Source: Candidatus Scatoplasma merdavium (GTDB taxonomy: Bacteria > Bacillota_I > Bacilli_A > RFN20 > CAG-288). Taken from it: a DNA stretch of 12,480 bases. Every line of letters starts with the position of its first letter. The first letter of the stretch is position 1. A program made the translations under genes and the position numbers. Below, one piece after another: positions 1 through 6,921 of the stretch. The stretch spans positions 1 to 12,480 of the forward strand of contig JADING010000070.1 in the NCBI GenBank assembly GCA_017694135.1, in the 5' to 3' direction. Under the pieces are notes generated by a model. The model was not told where the DNA came from, made no database searches, and saw only the letters and a program-made list of their open reading frames with translations.

Positions 1-87
1 GATTTCAGCAAGTTGTTAGACGAAGCGTATCAAAATATCAGAGTAGAAAAAATCTCTTTGCAAGACGAAGCAGACGAAGAATTTTAA
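1..87 (+). CDS. C-terminal end of an unidentified protein (partial)
   Basis: The first 28 codons of the window are open in frame 1 and end at TAA (85-87). They encode a polar, acidic tail finishing in DEADEEF. No domain can be recognised from so little, so no function is assigned. The stop codon interlocks with that of the convergent lipoprotein gene: the four bases TTAA at 84-87 hold a TAA on each strand. The tail resembles neither a membrane segment nor a sorting signal. The frame could be spurious, but its codon use matches the neighbouring genes, and the exact stop-to-stop abutment favours a real gene entering from the left. Confidence 0.6.
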   Translation, partial: DFSKLLDEAYQNIRVEKISLQDEADEEF

Positions 88-1313
88 TTGTAAGTTGAAG
101 TTACGTTAGGCCAAACGCGCATTTTGAATGGTTCGCCATCAACTTCGTAAGTTGAGTTAAACCACTCGGTATCCTTTAATTTTGTTGAATTGTTGGAAAA
201 AGTGAAGTTTTCTTCTCCGTTACCCAAGTAACTCAGGACAATTTCACCATTCATTAATTGGTACTTTTCATCTGGATTGTTTGAGACTTGAGTGGGTATG
301 TAAACCTTCGATGTATGAGGAGCAATTCTATTTATGAATTCTTGCGAAGGGAATTGATTGTTGACGTTTGAGGTGTATTCAGAAGTTCCAGCGCAGCAGT
401 TAACTACGCAAATCTCCGGTGTTATTTTGTTGAGTAAATAGGAAGAAGATGCGGTGTATGAACCATGGTGTCCCGCTTTAAAAAGCTCTACATGAGGTAG
501 GTCTTTTCCGTGGGTATCAAAGTAAGAATCGACGAGAGATTCTTCGCCATCTTCTTCTAAATCGCCGGTAAAAAGGAAGTATTTTTCATCGTTTTGATTG
601 AACAATAAACAGACGGAATAGTCGTTTTCATTTGAAGTAGACTTGTCGTAATACTCTTGATACAGAACTTCAAACGAGAGATTGTTTCCGATGGTGAAGA
701 CGTTGTTTACTCCGGCGTGATTAGCATCAAATAAATCGTTGGCGGCGTAGTATTTTGTTCCAGCGGCAATTAAAGCATCGCGCTTAGCAGCGTATCTTTG
801 ATACGTTTTAGAGTTAGTTTTGTGCTGCTCGCCGAAATCGATGATGTTTTCTACTTCGAAATTCGATAAAACTCCGTTTTCGTCAGTTTGAGGAGCGAAA
901 GCAGCGATGTGGTCTTCGTGAGCGTGAGTAGCTATGACATATTCTAAGGTATTATCGGTACAGAAACGTTTGACGTAAGAGATGATTGAGCTAGCGGATG
1001 ATTGAGTTGAGCCAGCGTCAATTAGAATGTCGGTATCACCAGCTTTAATGTAAGTGGTATCACCGCTGTTAGCGTTTCCTAAAGGGAAGAAGTGGAAAGA
1101 AATATCATCGGTGTCACTGCTAGAAACTGAAGAAGATATATTCGTTGTTTCTTCGCTTGAAGAAATTGTGCCTGATTCAGATGAAGTTAAACTTTCAGAT
1201 TCAGAGCTTGAAGCTGATGAAGAGTTAGTGACAAATGAAAAAGACAAGTCACAGGAAGTTAGTCCACATAGTGTTGATAATAAGAATAAGCTTAGTAATG
1301 TTTTTCTTTTCAT
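84..1313 (-). CDS. Secreted lipoprotein with ComEC-like metallo-beta-lactamase domain
   Basis: This 409-residue predicted lipoprotein has a hydrophobic signal (about residues 5-20) ending in the lipobox L18-T-S-C21. A Ser/Glu/Thr-rich linker (about 30-70) would hold the enzyme away from the membrane. The metallo-beta-lactamase fold follows: the metal motif H130-A-H132-E-D134-H135, the NDYSVCLL strand (230-237), FTGD with D251, and KAGHHGS (279-285). The ComEC/Rec2 C-terminal nuclease-like family shows the same order of motifs. ComEC itself is a membrane channel, and here only the hydrolase is present, outside the cell. The substrate is unknown; extracellular nucleic acid or a phosphodiester is an inference from the family. 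The metal ligands look intact. The start has only a weak GAG ten bases upstream, but it places the signal peptide correctly. It is a single gene downstream of the rplT terminator. Confidence 0.85.
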   Translation of the reverse strand: MKRKTLLSLFLLSTLCGLTSCDLSFSFVTNSSSASSSESESLTSSESGTISSSEETTNISSSVSSSDTDDISFHFFPLGNANSGDTTYIKAGDTDILIDAGSTQSSASSIISYVKRFCTDNTLEYVIATHAHEDHIAAFAPQTDENGVLSNFEVENIIDFGEQHKTNSKTYQRYAAKRDALIAAGTKYYAANDLFDANHAGVNNVFTIGNNLSFEVLYQEYYDKSTSNENDYSVCLLFNQNDEKYFLFTGDLEEDGEESLVDSYFDTHGKDLPHVELFKAGHHGSYTASSSYLLNKITPEICVVNCCAGTSEYTSNVNNQFPSQEFINRIAPHTSKVYIPTQVSNNPDEKYQLMNGEIVLSYLGNGEENFTFSNNSTKLKDTEWFNSTYEVDGEPFKMRVWPNVTSTYN

Positions 1314-1330
1314 AGTGTTTTCTCAAAATT

Positions 1331-1339
1331 AGTTTATCA
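1331..1339 (-). promoter_or_regulatory. Possible extended -10 promoter of the lipoprotein gene
   Basis: Read on the minus strand, TGATAAACT carries a TG one base before a TAAACT hexamer, 17 bases upstream of the lipoprotein ATG. No convincing -35 hexamer lies 16-18 bases further up, because that space is taken by the rplT terminator. A weak extended -10 promoter is the best candidate, but the gene could also depend on readthrough. Confidence 0.3.
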
Positions 1340-1350
1340 TTTTTAAGCAC

Positions 1351-1381
1351 GAAAAAAGGCCACTTTTTACAAAATGGCCTT
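1351..1381 (-). terminator. Rho-independent terminator of the infC-rpmI-rplT operon
   Basis: On the minus strand the arms AAGGCCA (1381-1375) and TGGCCTT (1362-1356) pair. The stem can continue as AAAA/TTTT past a bulged base, and a T tract follows directly. It starts 5 bases after the rplT stop codon, as expected for the operon end, and separates the operon from the lipoprotein gene. Confidence 0.88.
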
Positions 1382-1385
1382 ATAG

Positions 1386-1739
1386 TTACTTCGCTAGAGC
1401 TTTTTTGCTAGTTTCAACTAAATCGGTGAAGGCTTTCGGATCGTTGATGGCGATTTCGGATAAGACCTTGCGATTGAGGTTGATGTTCGCTAGTTTCAAG
1501 CCGTTCATGAAACGGGAATAAGAGATATCGTTGTTGCGGCAAGCAGCGTTGATTCTGACAATCCACAATTTGCGGAAATCTCTCTTTCTCAAGCGGCGAC
1601 CAACATAGCTGTAAGCTAAGGCTTTGATCATCGCTTCGTTAGCGGTGCGGTATAAAGTGTGCTTAGATCCGAAGAAACCTTTAGTGAACTTCAAGACCTT
1701 TTTTCTATATGCGTGTTTATTTCCACCTTTAACTCTCAT
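1386..1739 (-). CDS. rplT: 50S ribosomal protein L20
   Basis: L20 binds 23S rRNA early in assembly of the large ribosomal subunit and, in bacteria where this has been studied, represses its own operon by binding the leader mRNA. The 117 residues match the usual family length. The basic N-terminus (MRVKGG, then a Lys/Arg-rich stretch), HTLYRTANEA, RKRDFRKLWIVRINAA and SRFMNGLKLA are characteristic L20 segments. The start has an AAGGAGG site 9 bases upstream. It is the third gene of infC-rpmI-rplT, 13 bases after rpmI, and is followed by a terminator. Nothing unusual is visible. Confidence 0.98.
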   Translation of the reverse strand: MRVKGGNKHAYRKKVLKFTKGFFGSKHTLYRTANEAMIKALAYSYVGRRLRKRDFRKLWIVRINAACRNNDISYSRFMNGLKLANINLNRKVLSEIAINDPKAFTDLVETSKKALAK

Positions 1740-1752
1740 GTTCTATTCCTCC

Positions 1753-1953
1753 TTACTTGCTGATAAGTCTTCTTAAACGGCGGCAATCAGCTGTGGATAA
1801 AGCACCGGCTTTACGAAGGTGCATTTTTCTCTTGTGAGATTTTGACAACGCTAAGTGCGAAGTGTTGGTGTTGCCATTTTTCATAACTTTTCCAGCTCCA
1901 GAAACGTGGAAACGTTTGGCAACGGCGCGTTTAGTCTTTTGTTTGACTTTCAT
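1753..1953 (-). CDS. rpmI: 50S ribosomal protein L35
   Basis: This small, very basic large-subunit protein has 66 residues, the normal family length. Family hallmarks are KTKRAVAKRF near the start, HLALSKSHKRKMHLRKAG in the middle and the Arg-rich end LSTADCRRLRRLI. A strong AGGAGG site sits a few bases upstream of the ATG. It lies between infC (14-base gap) and rplT (13-base gap), the universal order for this operon, so co-transcription from the promoter at 2678-2706 is expected. Confidence 0.98.
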   Translation of the reverse strand: MKVKQKTKRAVAKRFHVSGAGKVMKNGNTNTSHLALSKSHKRKMHLRKAGALSTADCRRLRRLISK

Positions 1954-1967
1954 AAGTATCCTCCTAT

Positions 1968-2525
1968 TTATTTCTTCTTTTTGATCGGCGACATGTAACA
2001 GAAGTAATTTTTACCTTCTTTCGTCGGAGCTTTTTCGACAGTGCCGTAATCTTTCAAAATGTCGATCATTTTTTGTAAAGCGGCATCGGCGACATCGACC
2101 TTATCTACCATACGCCCTTTTAAAAGGACTGTCAGTTTAAGCTTCCAACCCTTTTCTAATAAGGCTTTGGCCTGATTAGTTTTGGTTTCGATATCGTGCT
2201 GTCCAGTGAAAGGAGTAATTTTAATCTCCTTATCTAAATTCGGGCGTGAATTCTTGGATTTGTTTTCTCTTTCAGCTTTCTTCTTTTCAAATTTGTATTT
2301 GGAGAAGTTGAGAATCTTACACACCGGGGGCTTAGCCTGGGGAGCAATGCAGAAGAGATCGAGATCTTTGTCGGCGGCGATATCTAAAGCCTCATCTTTA
2401 GACATGATACCTATCTTTTGACCATCTTCGTTAACTACGAGAACTTGACGGAAAGGAATAAACTCGTTAACAAGATCTTTTTGGACGCGGGGTGGTTGCG
2501 GTCTTTTTAAATAATTCGGGTTAAT
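1968..2525 (-). CDS. infC: Translation initiation factor IF-3 with ATT start codon
   Basis: IF-3 keeps ribosomal subunits apart and checks start codon-initiator tRNA pairing. The first in-frame ATG (2405) would lose the N-terminal domain strand. The frame is open for 40 more codons upstream and encodes IF3-like residues (LVNEFIPFRQVLVVNEDG). That extension begins at ATT (2525-2523), eight bases after the perfect AAGGAGG site. The 185-residue product then has full length. The IF3 signature is complete at about residues 70-83 (KILNFSKYKFEKKK), followed by a charged linker and the C-terminal domain with LKGRMV. AUU starts are known for infC in other bacteria and let IF-3 repress itself by rejecting its own start codon. 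First gene of the operon, preceded by a structured leader. Confidence 0.95.
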   Translation of the reverse strand: MNPNYLKRPQPPRVQKDLVNEFIPFRQVLVVNEDGQKIGIMSKDEALDIAADKDLDLFCIAPQAKPPVCKILNFSKYKFEKKKAERENKSKNSRPNLDKEIKITPFTGQHDIETKTNQAKALLEKGWKLKLTVLLKGRMVDKVDVADAALQKMIDILKDYGTVEKAPTKEGKNYFCYMSPIKKKK

Positions 2526-2533
2526 AAGATGTA

Positions 2534-2540
2534 CCTCCTT
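2534..2540 (-). promoter_or_regulatory. infC ribosome binding site that sets the ATT start
   Basis: On the minus strand AAGGAGG lies 8 bases before ATT (2525-2523), ideal spacing for initiation. No ATG, GTG or TTG in this frame lies near it; the first ATG is at 2405, over 120 bases away, with no comparable site. This is the main argument for the ATT start. Confidence 0.9.
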
Positions 2541-2546
2541 GGTAAT

Positions 2547-2572
2547 GAAAAAGCGGGTTACAAGAACCCGCT
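2547..2572 (-). terminator. Leader attenuator (intrinsic terminator) before infC
   Basis: The minus-strand transcript contains AGCGGGTT (2572-2565), a CTTGT loop, AACCCGCT (2559-2552) and a run of five T, ending just before the infC ribosome binding site. An upstream copy of ACCCGCT (2642-2636) is an exact 7-base complement of the 5' arm and could form an antiterminator. The layout fits transcription attenuation as described for the B. subtilis infC operon leader controlled by L20. Confidence 0.88.
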
Positions 2573-2677
2573 ATTAACCTCAAGATAGAAATATCTACTA
2601 GGCCTTTGACCTAACCGCTGAGCGATTCAGGTGCAAGCGGGTGCTTGACTTTCCTCGGAACTTTCATTCCGTGAATT

Positions 2678-2706
2678 AAGATAAGCTTTTTTCTTCTTTT
2701 TGTCAA
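2678..2706 (-). promoter_or_regulatory. Sigma-A promoter of infC-rpmI-rplT
   Basis: On the minus strand a perfect TTGACA (2706-2701) is followed by a 17-base spacer and TATCTT (2683-2678), four of six matches to the -10 consensus. Transcription would start about base 2672. The -35 box begins only 5 bases after the stop codon of the ABC transporter gene, with no terminator between. Confidence 0.85.
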
Positions 2707-2711
2707 GAAAA

Positions 2712-4604
2712 TTATTCTAATTCTAATCCGCCTGTGTAAAGTTGGTAATAAGTGCCTTTTAAGGCGATGAGTTGTTCGTGGTTGCCTCTTTCAATAATGT
2801 TACCATGATCTAAAACCATGATAGCGTTGCAGTTTTGAACGGTAGAAAGACGATGGGCAATGGCGAATGTAGTGCGTCCAATCATGAGCTGATCCATACC
2901 TTTTTGAACTAAGGATTCGGTGTAGGTATCAATCGAAGAAGTGGCCTCGTCGAGAATGAGGACCGGAGGATTCATAATTGAGGCGCGCGCGATAGAAATA
3001 AGCTGTTTTTGGCCTTGGGATAAATTGCCGCCATCACCGGTAATAAATGTATCGTAACCCTGAGGTAAGAGTTCGATAAACTTATCAGCATTGGCGAGTT
3101 TTGCCGCTTTAATAATTTCCTCTCTACTTGCATCAGGGCAGCCGTAAGCGATGTTTTCTGCTACGGTTCCAGTAAATAAGTGGGTGTCTTGCAAAACGAT
3201 AGCTAGAGAATGACGCAGATCTTTTTTAACGATTTTTTTGATGTCGATTCCGTCGTAAAGAATCTCACCAGATTGAATATCGTAGAAGCGGTTGAGCAAG
3301 TTAGTAATTGTTGTTTTACCCGCACCAGTTGCACCGACAAAAGCGATCTTTTGACCGGGTTTAGCATACAAGGATATATCATTAAGAATGATTTTCTTTC
3401 CGTCGTAAGAGAAGGTGACATTGTTGAAACGGATGTCTCCTAATAAGAGACGGTACATATCTTTACCTTGCTTTTTCGTGTTTTTCCACGCCCACAGTTG
3501 AGATTTGGAGTTGTTTGTTTCCACATACCACCCGTTATCGTCTTTTTCAACGTTAACTAAGCTGATGTATCCTTCATCGGTCTCGGGTTTTTCGTCCATG
3601 ATGTCAAACACGCGTTTAGCTCCAGCTAAACCTTGGAAGACAAAGTTAATTTGAGAAGCGATCTGAGTCAAAGGCATCATAAACGATTTATTTAAAGACA
3701 TGTAGCTGGCTAATATCGTTGCCGATAGACCGAACATTCCTTTGACGGAAAGAACACCTCCTACCATGGCTGAAATTGCGAAGCAGAGATAACCGATGTT
3801 GTTAACTGCTGGCATCATAATAGATCCGTAGAAGTTACCTTTAGAGTTAGAGTATTCGAGGTTATCGTTAATGACTCCAAAGTCTTTTTTAGCTTGCTCT
3901 TCGTGATTGAAAACTTTGATGACGCGCTGTCCGGTTGTCATTTCTTGAATGTATCCGTTGAGCTTAGCTAAGTCAAACTGCTGCCTAATAAAGTGCTTGG
4001 ATGATTTTTTTCCTATGAAAGAAACAGTGAATAAGACCAAGACTAGGAAGGCGCAGGAAATCAAACCGAGGACCCATGAGTAAATGAACATTACGATAAA
4101 AGAAGTTGTAAACTGAACGGCAGAATTTAGAATCTGCGGGCAGGCTTGCGAATAAACTTGGCGCAGAGTATCAGTATCGTTAGTGTAAACTGACATGATT
4201 TCACCGGTTGTTCTTTGGTCAAAATAAGAAATCGGCAAGCTTTCCATATGTTCGAACATCTTGCTTCTAATCATGTGGAGAGTTCTCTGTGTTAGGCGAA
4301 CCATGAGAAGCTGAACGACGAATGAAGAAATAATAGCGCAAGCGAATAAGACAGCTTGAATAACTAACAATTGCTGGACAGCTTGAATGGTTGAAGTACC
4401 ATTCTGAACCGCTAAAGCTTCGTTGAGAATCGGTGTCAATAGAGCTTGCCCAATAACTGGAGCACCAGCCGAAATTACCATCATAAAGATGACAAACACA
4501 ACAAGCGGTATTTGTCCTTTGACTAGTAAAGAAAGGGAACGGAAGAAAATCTTTAACGGGTGGTTAACTTTTTCATATTTGCCACCAATGTGAGATCTAG
4601 GCAT
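2712..4604 (-). CDS. Half-ABC exporter subunit with the catalytic ATP site
   Basis: This 630-residue subunit has an N-terminal six-helix exporter domain (about 15-335) and a C-terminal nucleotide-binding domain (about 385-630). It shows the A-loop Y400, Walker A GATGAGKTT (424-432), Q-loop Q472, signature LSQGQ (528-532), Walker B with D552 and catalytic E553, and H-loop H584. A 50-residue insert containing WAWK sits between the domains; I recall this, and the LSQGQ motif, from a common Firmicutes subfamily. The start is the ATG at 4604, with AAAGGAGG upstream and an 8-base overlap with the preceding subunit; an upstream ATG at 4715 would add 37 residues lying inside the other gene. It pairs with the upstream subunit as a heterodimeric exporter under MarR control. 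The substrate is unknown; drugs, lipids or peptides are typical. Confidence 0.93.
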   Translation of the reverse strand: MPRSHIGGKYEKVNHPLKIFFRSLSLLVKGQIPLVVFVIFMMVISAGAPVIGQALLTPILNEALAVQNGTSTIQAVQQLLVIQAVLFACAIISSFVVQLLMVRLTQRTLHMIRSKMFEHMESLPISYFDQRTTGEIMSVYTNDTDTLRQVYSQACPQILNSAVQFTTSFIVMFIYSWVLGLISCAFLVLVLFTVSFIGKKSSKHFIRQQFDLAKLNGYIQEMTTGQRVIKVFNHEEQAKKDFGVINDNLEYSNSKGNFYGSIMMPAVNNIGYLCFAISAMVGGVLSVKGMFGLSATILASYMSLNKSFMMPLTQIASQINFVFQGLAGAKRVFDIMDEKPETDEGYISLVNVEKDDNGWYVETNNSKSQLWAWKNTKKQGKDMYRLLLGDIRFNNVTFSYDGKKIILNDISLYAKPGQKIAFVGATGAGKTTITNLLNRFYDIQSGEILYDGIDIKKIVKKDLRHSLAIVLQDTHLFTGTVAENIAYGCPDASREEIIKAAKLANADKFIELLPQGYDTFITGDGGNLSQGQKQLISIARASIMNPPVLILDEATSSIDTYTESLVQKGMDQLMIGRTTFAIAHRLSTVQNCNAIMVLDHGNIIERGNHEQLIALKGTYYQLYTGGLELE

Positions 4605-6354
4605 GTTTCTTAGCCTCCTTTGACATATTTTCATTAGACTTAGCTTGGGCAAAGTAGATGTCGCGGTATATATCTGAAGATTTGATGAGTTCTTCATGTC
4701 TACCTTTGGCAACAACCTTACCCTTGTCGAAAATCAAAATGATATCGGCAAATTGGATGGATGATATACGTTGAGAAATGATGAACTTTGTAGCATCGGG
4801 AATCGAGTGCTTGAAGTTTTCTCTAATTGAAGCGTCTGTCTTGGTGTCAACGGCGCTAGTTGAGTCATCTAATATTAAAATCTTCGGATTCTTTAAAAGG
4901 GCTCTGGCAATGCAAAGGCGCTGTTTCTGTCCGCCTGAGAAGTTGGCTCCATCTTCTTCAACAACGTAATCTAAGCCACCTTTTTCTTGGATGAAATCAT
5001 CGGCTTTGGCGGCTTTTGAAGCGTTCCAAATTTGCTCGTCAGTGGCGTGTTCATTACCCCAGAGCATATTTGAGCGCACAGTTCCAGAAAATAGAGTGTT
5101 CTTTTGCAACACGACAGCGCAAGCGTCTCGGAGAGATTTTAAAGAGTAGTTTCTTACATCCACTCCGCCGACTTTTACCGAACCTTTAGTGACGTCATAT
5201 AGTCTTGCCATCATGGAGATAAAGGTGGTTTTAGAAGAACCGGTTGAACCGAAAATACCAACAACGGTTCCAGAAGGTATCTTTAGATCGATATCGTTTA
5301 AAGCGCAGACATCATTTTTTGAATAGGAGAAGTAGACGTGATCGAATTCGACGTCGCCATTTTTAACTTCTGTTATAGGGTTATCAGGATCTTTGATAGA
5401 AGGCTCTTGACTCATGACCTCATTAATACGATCCAAGGAAGCTTTTGACATCATGATCATAATAGAGATAGCTGTAGCCATCATTAAGGAAGCTAGCATC
5501 TGAATTCCGTATGTAATCATAGAAGAAACGGTTCCAATAAAGCCTGAATCCTTGTCTCCGTTAGCTATAAGCATAGCGCCTAGAGTCATAACAATGACGG
5601 TACAGACATTGATGGTAGTCTGAGCGATAGGGGTAGACATAACAGCTAAGGTATCAGCTTTGGTAGCGACTTTTTTGGTCTCTAATGAAGCTTGCCTGAA
5701 CTTTTCAATTTCGCGATCTTCAGTAGTATAAGCTTTGACTGTACGCATAGCGTTGATGTTTTCTTGGCTTACTAAGTTCATCCTATCGTATTTTTTAAAC
5801 ATTACTTTGAAGTATTTGACTGCTGGCAATGTTGCACCGAAGGCGAGTACTAGCATGATAGGAGCCGCAATAGCGTAGATGTTAGCGAATTCTGGATAAA
5901 GCAAATAAGCGAAGACTAAAGTTGCCGCAAAAAGAATAGGGACACGGCAGCAGATTCTAATAGTCATTTGGAACGACATCTGGACGTTAGAGACATCGGT
6001 TGTAAGTCTGGTGATCAAAGAAGCGGTAGAGAACTTATCGATATCTTCAAAAGCGAATGATTGAAGTTTTTCATACATGTTCTTTCTCAGGTTTTTTCCA
6101 ACACCAGCGGAAGCCCGGGTGGCAAAATAGCCTGATCCTACACCGCCAATAAAAGAGATGACAGCGAGAACAGCGATGAGCAAAGAGTATTTAATAACTA
6201 AATCGGTATCTCCGAGCTTGATACCTTGGTCAATAATAATGTGGCCTGAGATGTAAGGAATAACAGCTTCAATAACAGCTTCAATGCAAATCAAAAGCGG
6301 GGATAAAATAGCGTACTTCGTGTAACCTTTAACGGCTTTAATTACATGTTTCAT
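4597..6354 (-). CDS. Half-ABC exporter subunit with degenerate ATP site
   Basis: This 585-residue fusion has a membrane domain (about 1-305) and an ATP-binding domain (about 330-570). The nucleotide site departs from consensus at three catalytic places. Walker A reads GSTGSSKTT (369-377), with Ser374 for the invariant Gly. Walker B ends D496-D497, with Asp for the catalytic Glu. The switch His is Gln528 (ISQR). The signature FSGGQ (472-476) is intact. In a heterodimer this subunit's FSGGQ completes the partner's active site, while its own site is the non-hydrolysing one, as known for TM287/288-, BmrCD- and LmrCD-type exporters. It overlaps marR by 17 bases and its partner by 8, so the three are surely co-transcribed. 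The Shine-Dalgarno-like AAAGGA lies rather far upstream, which suggests translational coupling to marR. Confidence 0.93.
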   Translation of the reverse strand: MKHVIKAVKGYTKYAILSPLLICIEAVIEAVIPYISGHIIIDQGIKLGDTDLVIKYSLLIAVLAVISFIGGVGSGYFATRASAGVGKNLRKNMYEKLQSFAFEDIDKFSTASLITRLTTDVSNVQMSFQMTIRICCRVPILFAATLVFAYLLYPEFANIYAIAAPIMLVLAFGATLPAVKYFKVMFKKYDRMNLVSQENINAMRTVKAYTTEDREIEKFRQASLETKKVATKADTLAVMSTPIAQTTINVCTVIVMTLGAMLIANGDKDSGFIGTVSSMITYGIQMLASLMMATAISIMIMMSKASLDRINEVMSQEPSIKDPDNPITEVKNGDVEFDHVYFSYSKNDVCALNDIDLKIPSGTVVGIFGSTGSSKTTFISMMARLYDVTKGSVKVGGVDVRNYSLKSLRDACAVVLQKNTLFSGTVRSNMLWGNEHATDEQIWNASKAAKADDFIQEKGGLDYVVEEDGANFSGGQKQRLCIARALLKNPKILILDDSTSAVDTKTDASIRENFKHSIPDATKFIISQRISSIQFADIILIFDKGKVVAKGRHEELIKSSDIYRDIYFAQAKSNENMSKEAKKHA

Positions 6355-6793
6355 GCTTTTCTTTTTCTATCCTTTCTATATAAATTTTGGAAAGTTCGAC
6401 GCAGAGGGATTTCAGCTGATCAACTTTCTGTTGACTGAATTTAGAGACGATTTCCTCATTCATTCTTTCTAATCTAGCGATGCAGTCTTCAGCGTAAGAA
6501 AGACCTTTTTTAGAAAGAGCGAGTCTCTCTATTCTGTGATCGCTGGCGTCTATTACCTTATTAATATAATCGTTTTTTACTAAGGTCGATACGTGCTTAG
6601 AAAGAGTGGCTTTAGTGAGCTTAGTCTTAGTTGCCAAATCGGTAACAGTAGCGTTAGGTAAGGCGTAAATTGTCATTAATATCCTTATTAGTTGGGGAGA
6701 CAATTCAAGACCTTTGAAAGCTACCTTGTCGCGAGCGACATTCAATAATCTGGCAAGATAAAGAACTAGGGGAGCAACATCGTTTTCAATCAC
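6338..6793 (-). CDS. MarR-family transcriptional regulator
   Basis: This 151-residue winged helix-turn-helix protein probably represses its own operon with the two exporter genes. A helical N-terminus (about 1-30) and C-terminal helices (about 98-145) form the dimer interface. The DNA-binding part spans about 35-95: TVTDLATKTKLTKATLSKHV as the helix-turn-helix and the wing DASDHRIERLALSKKG, with the Asp-x-Arg type motif usual in the family. The start is GTG (6793-6791), chosen because AAGAGGT lies 7 bases upstream and no nearby ATG is in frame. A perfect 16-bp palindrome between promoter and start is the likely operator. The inducing ligand cannot be read from sequence; it is often a substrate of the controlled exporter. 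Confidence 0.92.
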   Translation of the reverse strand: MIENDVAPLVLYLARLLNVARDKVAFKGLELSPQLIRILMTIYALPNATVTDLATKTKLTKATLSKHVSTLVKNDYINKVIDASDHRIERLALSKKGLSYAEDCIARLERMNEEIVSKFSQQKVDQLKSLCVELSKIYIERIEKEKHETCN

Positions 6794-6812
6794 TGCGTTT
6801 ACCTCTTAATTT

Positions 6813-6828
6813 AGTTAGACATCTAACT
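6813..6828. promoter_or_regulatory. Probable MarR operator (16-bp palindrome)
   Basis: AGTTAGA and TCTAACT form a perfect inverted repeat around a CA centre, 20 bases upstream of the marR GTG and just downstream of its predicted transcription start. MarR-family sites commonly have this size and TTAGA..TCTAA symmetry. Binding here would block transcription of marR and both exporter genes. Confidence 0.75.
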
Positions 6829-6840
6829 TTTACACGAAAT

Positions 6841-6869
6841 ACAATATCATTATAAAAATTTTTTGTAAA
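6841..6869 (-). promoter_or_regulatory. Promoter of marR and the ABC exporter operon
   Basis: On the minus strand TTTACA (6869-6864) precedes a 17-base spacer and TATTGT (6846-6841). Transcription would start near 6834, leaving the palindrome at 6813-6828 in the first 25 transcribed bases. A TATAAT at 6854-6849 is a better -10 hexamer but has no -35 at proper spacing. Confidence 0.6.
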
Positions 6870-6921
6870 CGCGGTTTTTCAAGTAAGCGGTTTCACCTAA
6901 AAAGAACATATCTATAGTTTA

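Larger units (their letters stand above)
2526..2672 (-). ncRNA. L20-type ribosomal protein leader of the infC operon
   Basis: This is a 5' leader of about 147 bases between the predicted transcription start (near 2672) and infC. In transcript order: a hairpin CGGAAT-GAAA-GTTCCG (2671-2656); CAAGC-ACCC-GCTTG (2647-2634); a longer stem with arms ACCTGA and TTAGGT around an inner TCGC-TCA-GCGG (2632-2609); AGATA-TTTC-TATCT (2596-2583); and the attenuator (2572-2547). The alternative hairpin TAGGTC-AAA-GGCCTA (2613-2599) overlaps the long stem and excludes it. Position and gene content fit the Firmicutes L20 leader family (Rfam L20_leader); I have not run a covariance model. A plausible switch is that hairpin 2647-2634 hides the antiterminator strand when L20 is bound, so that the terminator forms. 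Confidence 0.82.

Noticed and set aside
1054..1332. Plus-strand open frame antisense to the lipoprotein N-terminus
   Set aside because: It mirrors the Ser-rich linker codons, has no ribosome binding site or recognisable motif, and runs through the lipoprotein start and its promoter.
2182..2421. Plus-strand open frame antisense to infC
   Set aside because: It is the complement of a well-supported conserved gene and has no initiation signal.
3203..3443. Open frames on both strands inside the exporter ATPase domain
   Set aside because: They overlap the Walker A region of a complete ABC gene in other frames and show no protein family features.
4605..4715. Longer N-terminus of the catalytic ABC subunit from the ATG at 4715
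   Set aside because: The extra 37 residues lie inside the other subunit's gene, while the ATG at 4604 has AAAGGAGG and gives the normal overlap and length.
4778..4969. Plus-strand open frame antisense to the degenerate ABC subunit
   Set aside because: It is antisense to the signature and Walker B region, a common artefact of ABC genes.
6871..6893. Direct repeat GCGGTTT (6871-6877 and 6887-6893) near the marR promoter
   Set aside because: It is only 7 bases, without symmetry or a further copy, so not distinguishable from chance.
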